NCBI GenBank assembly: GCA_947179485.1
Contig: OX359248.1
Span: 52,090,386 to 52,154,385 of the forward strand
Origin: Allacma fusca
Lineage: Eukaryota > Arthropoda > Collembola > Symphypleona > Sminthuridae
DNA: 64,000 bases
Direction: 5' to 3'
Shown here piece after piece: positions 63,886 through 64,000 of this stretch (position 1 is its first letter; each line of letters starts with the position of its first letter). Both the position numbers and the translations under genes were made by a program. The notes under the pieces were generated by a model. That model had not been told where the DNA came from and searched no databases. It worked only from the letters and a program-made list of their open reading frames with translations.

Positions 63886-63954
63886 TTCTCTCTCTCTCTC
63901 TCCTCCAACATACTCCACATTGGAATGTCAACGTAAGGAGAGAGAGAGAGAGAA
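63886..63954. repeat. Perfect 19-bp inverted repeat of opposed CT and GA tracts
   Basis: The arm 63886-63904 (TT, seven CT units, then a final CCT) is the exact reverse complement of 63936-63954, with a 31-bp loop. It has the same design as 34473-34546 in the opposite order, including non-repeat bases conserved at both arm ends. Confidence 0.85.
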
Positions 63955-64000
63955 AGAGTCAGTTTCTCAGAAGTTATTTCCGAATTTTAAAAACCAAATT

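Larger units (their letters stand above)
52088..64000. other. Non-coding stretch to the window end
   Basis: It starts with a TACAGTAGAAACC word (52098) resembling a pogo-type end right after the 23-bp array. It then holds the tight hairpin at 52611, CAA tract at 55774, degenerate array at 56176, long GA tract at 57159, isolated TATA-like word at 58379, CT-stem structure at 59645 and terminal CT/GA inverted repeat at 63886. Open frames up to 123 codons show no recognised family. Confidence 0.65.

Noticed and set aside
1..64000. Prokaryotic features (operons, CRISPR array, Shine-Dalgarno sites)
   Set aside because: No regularly spaced repeat-spacer array is present. The tandem arrays have no unique spacers, and frame density and microsatellite load are eukaryotic.

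Overview
This window reads as non-coding nuclear DNA from an animal, probably an invertebrate. GC looks like roughly 40% (an impression from sampled lines, not a count). CpG is only mildly depleted. Di-, tri- and tetranucleotide microsatellites occur about every 2-3 kb. There are no operons, ribosome-binding sites or closely packed reading frames, so a prokaryotic source is ruled out. The microsatellite load (GA/CT, CA/GT, TATG, CAA) and many palindromic TATGTACATA-type words would suit an arthropod, but no gene here fixes the taxon.

No protein-coding gene can be identified with confidence anywhere in the 64 kb. The longest open frames are mostly carried by microsatellites or begin at non-ATG codons, and none shows a family signature I recognise. 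A few ATG-initiated or long frames are listed at low confidence. The window is most likely a large intergenic interval or a very long intron.

The best-supported biology is mobile-element debris. At 31,747-32,554 sits a non-autonomous DNA transposon of about 0.8 kb with perfect 18-bp terminal inverted repeats and a 3-bp TTA target duplication. It keeps a decayed first exon resembling a PIF/Harbinger transposase, ending at a GTAAGT splice donor. About 95 bp downstream is a smaller TA-flanked inverted-repeat element (32,650-32,827). It shares its ends and an internal GAGCAAAA..TTAAAA block with another element at 47,514-47,643. Similar TACAGT-type ends recur at about ten other places, suggesting an old pogo/Tc1-like MITE family.

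Three complex tandem arrays stand out: a 28-bp array (44,590-44,814), a 21-23-bp array built on TGTCGATGCAT (51,826-52,087) and a 33-40-bp array (56,176-56,340). There is a candidate microRNA-like hairpin at 12,974-13,064. At 34,473-34,546 and 63,886-63,954, opposed GA and CT tracts form perfect 22-bp and 19-bp inverted repeats around 30-31-bp loops. The remainder is unique-looking sequence with AT-rich low-complexity patches, mainly 20,160-20,700 and 36,560-36,960.
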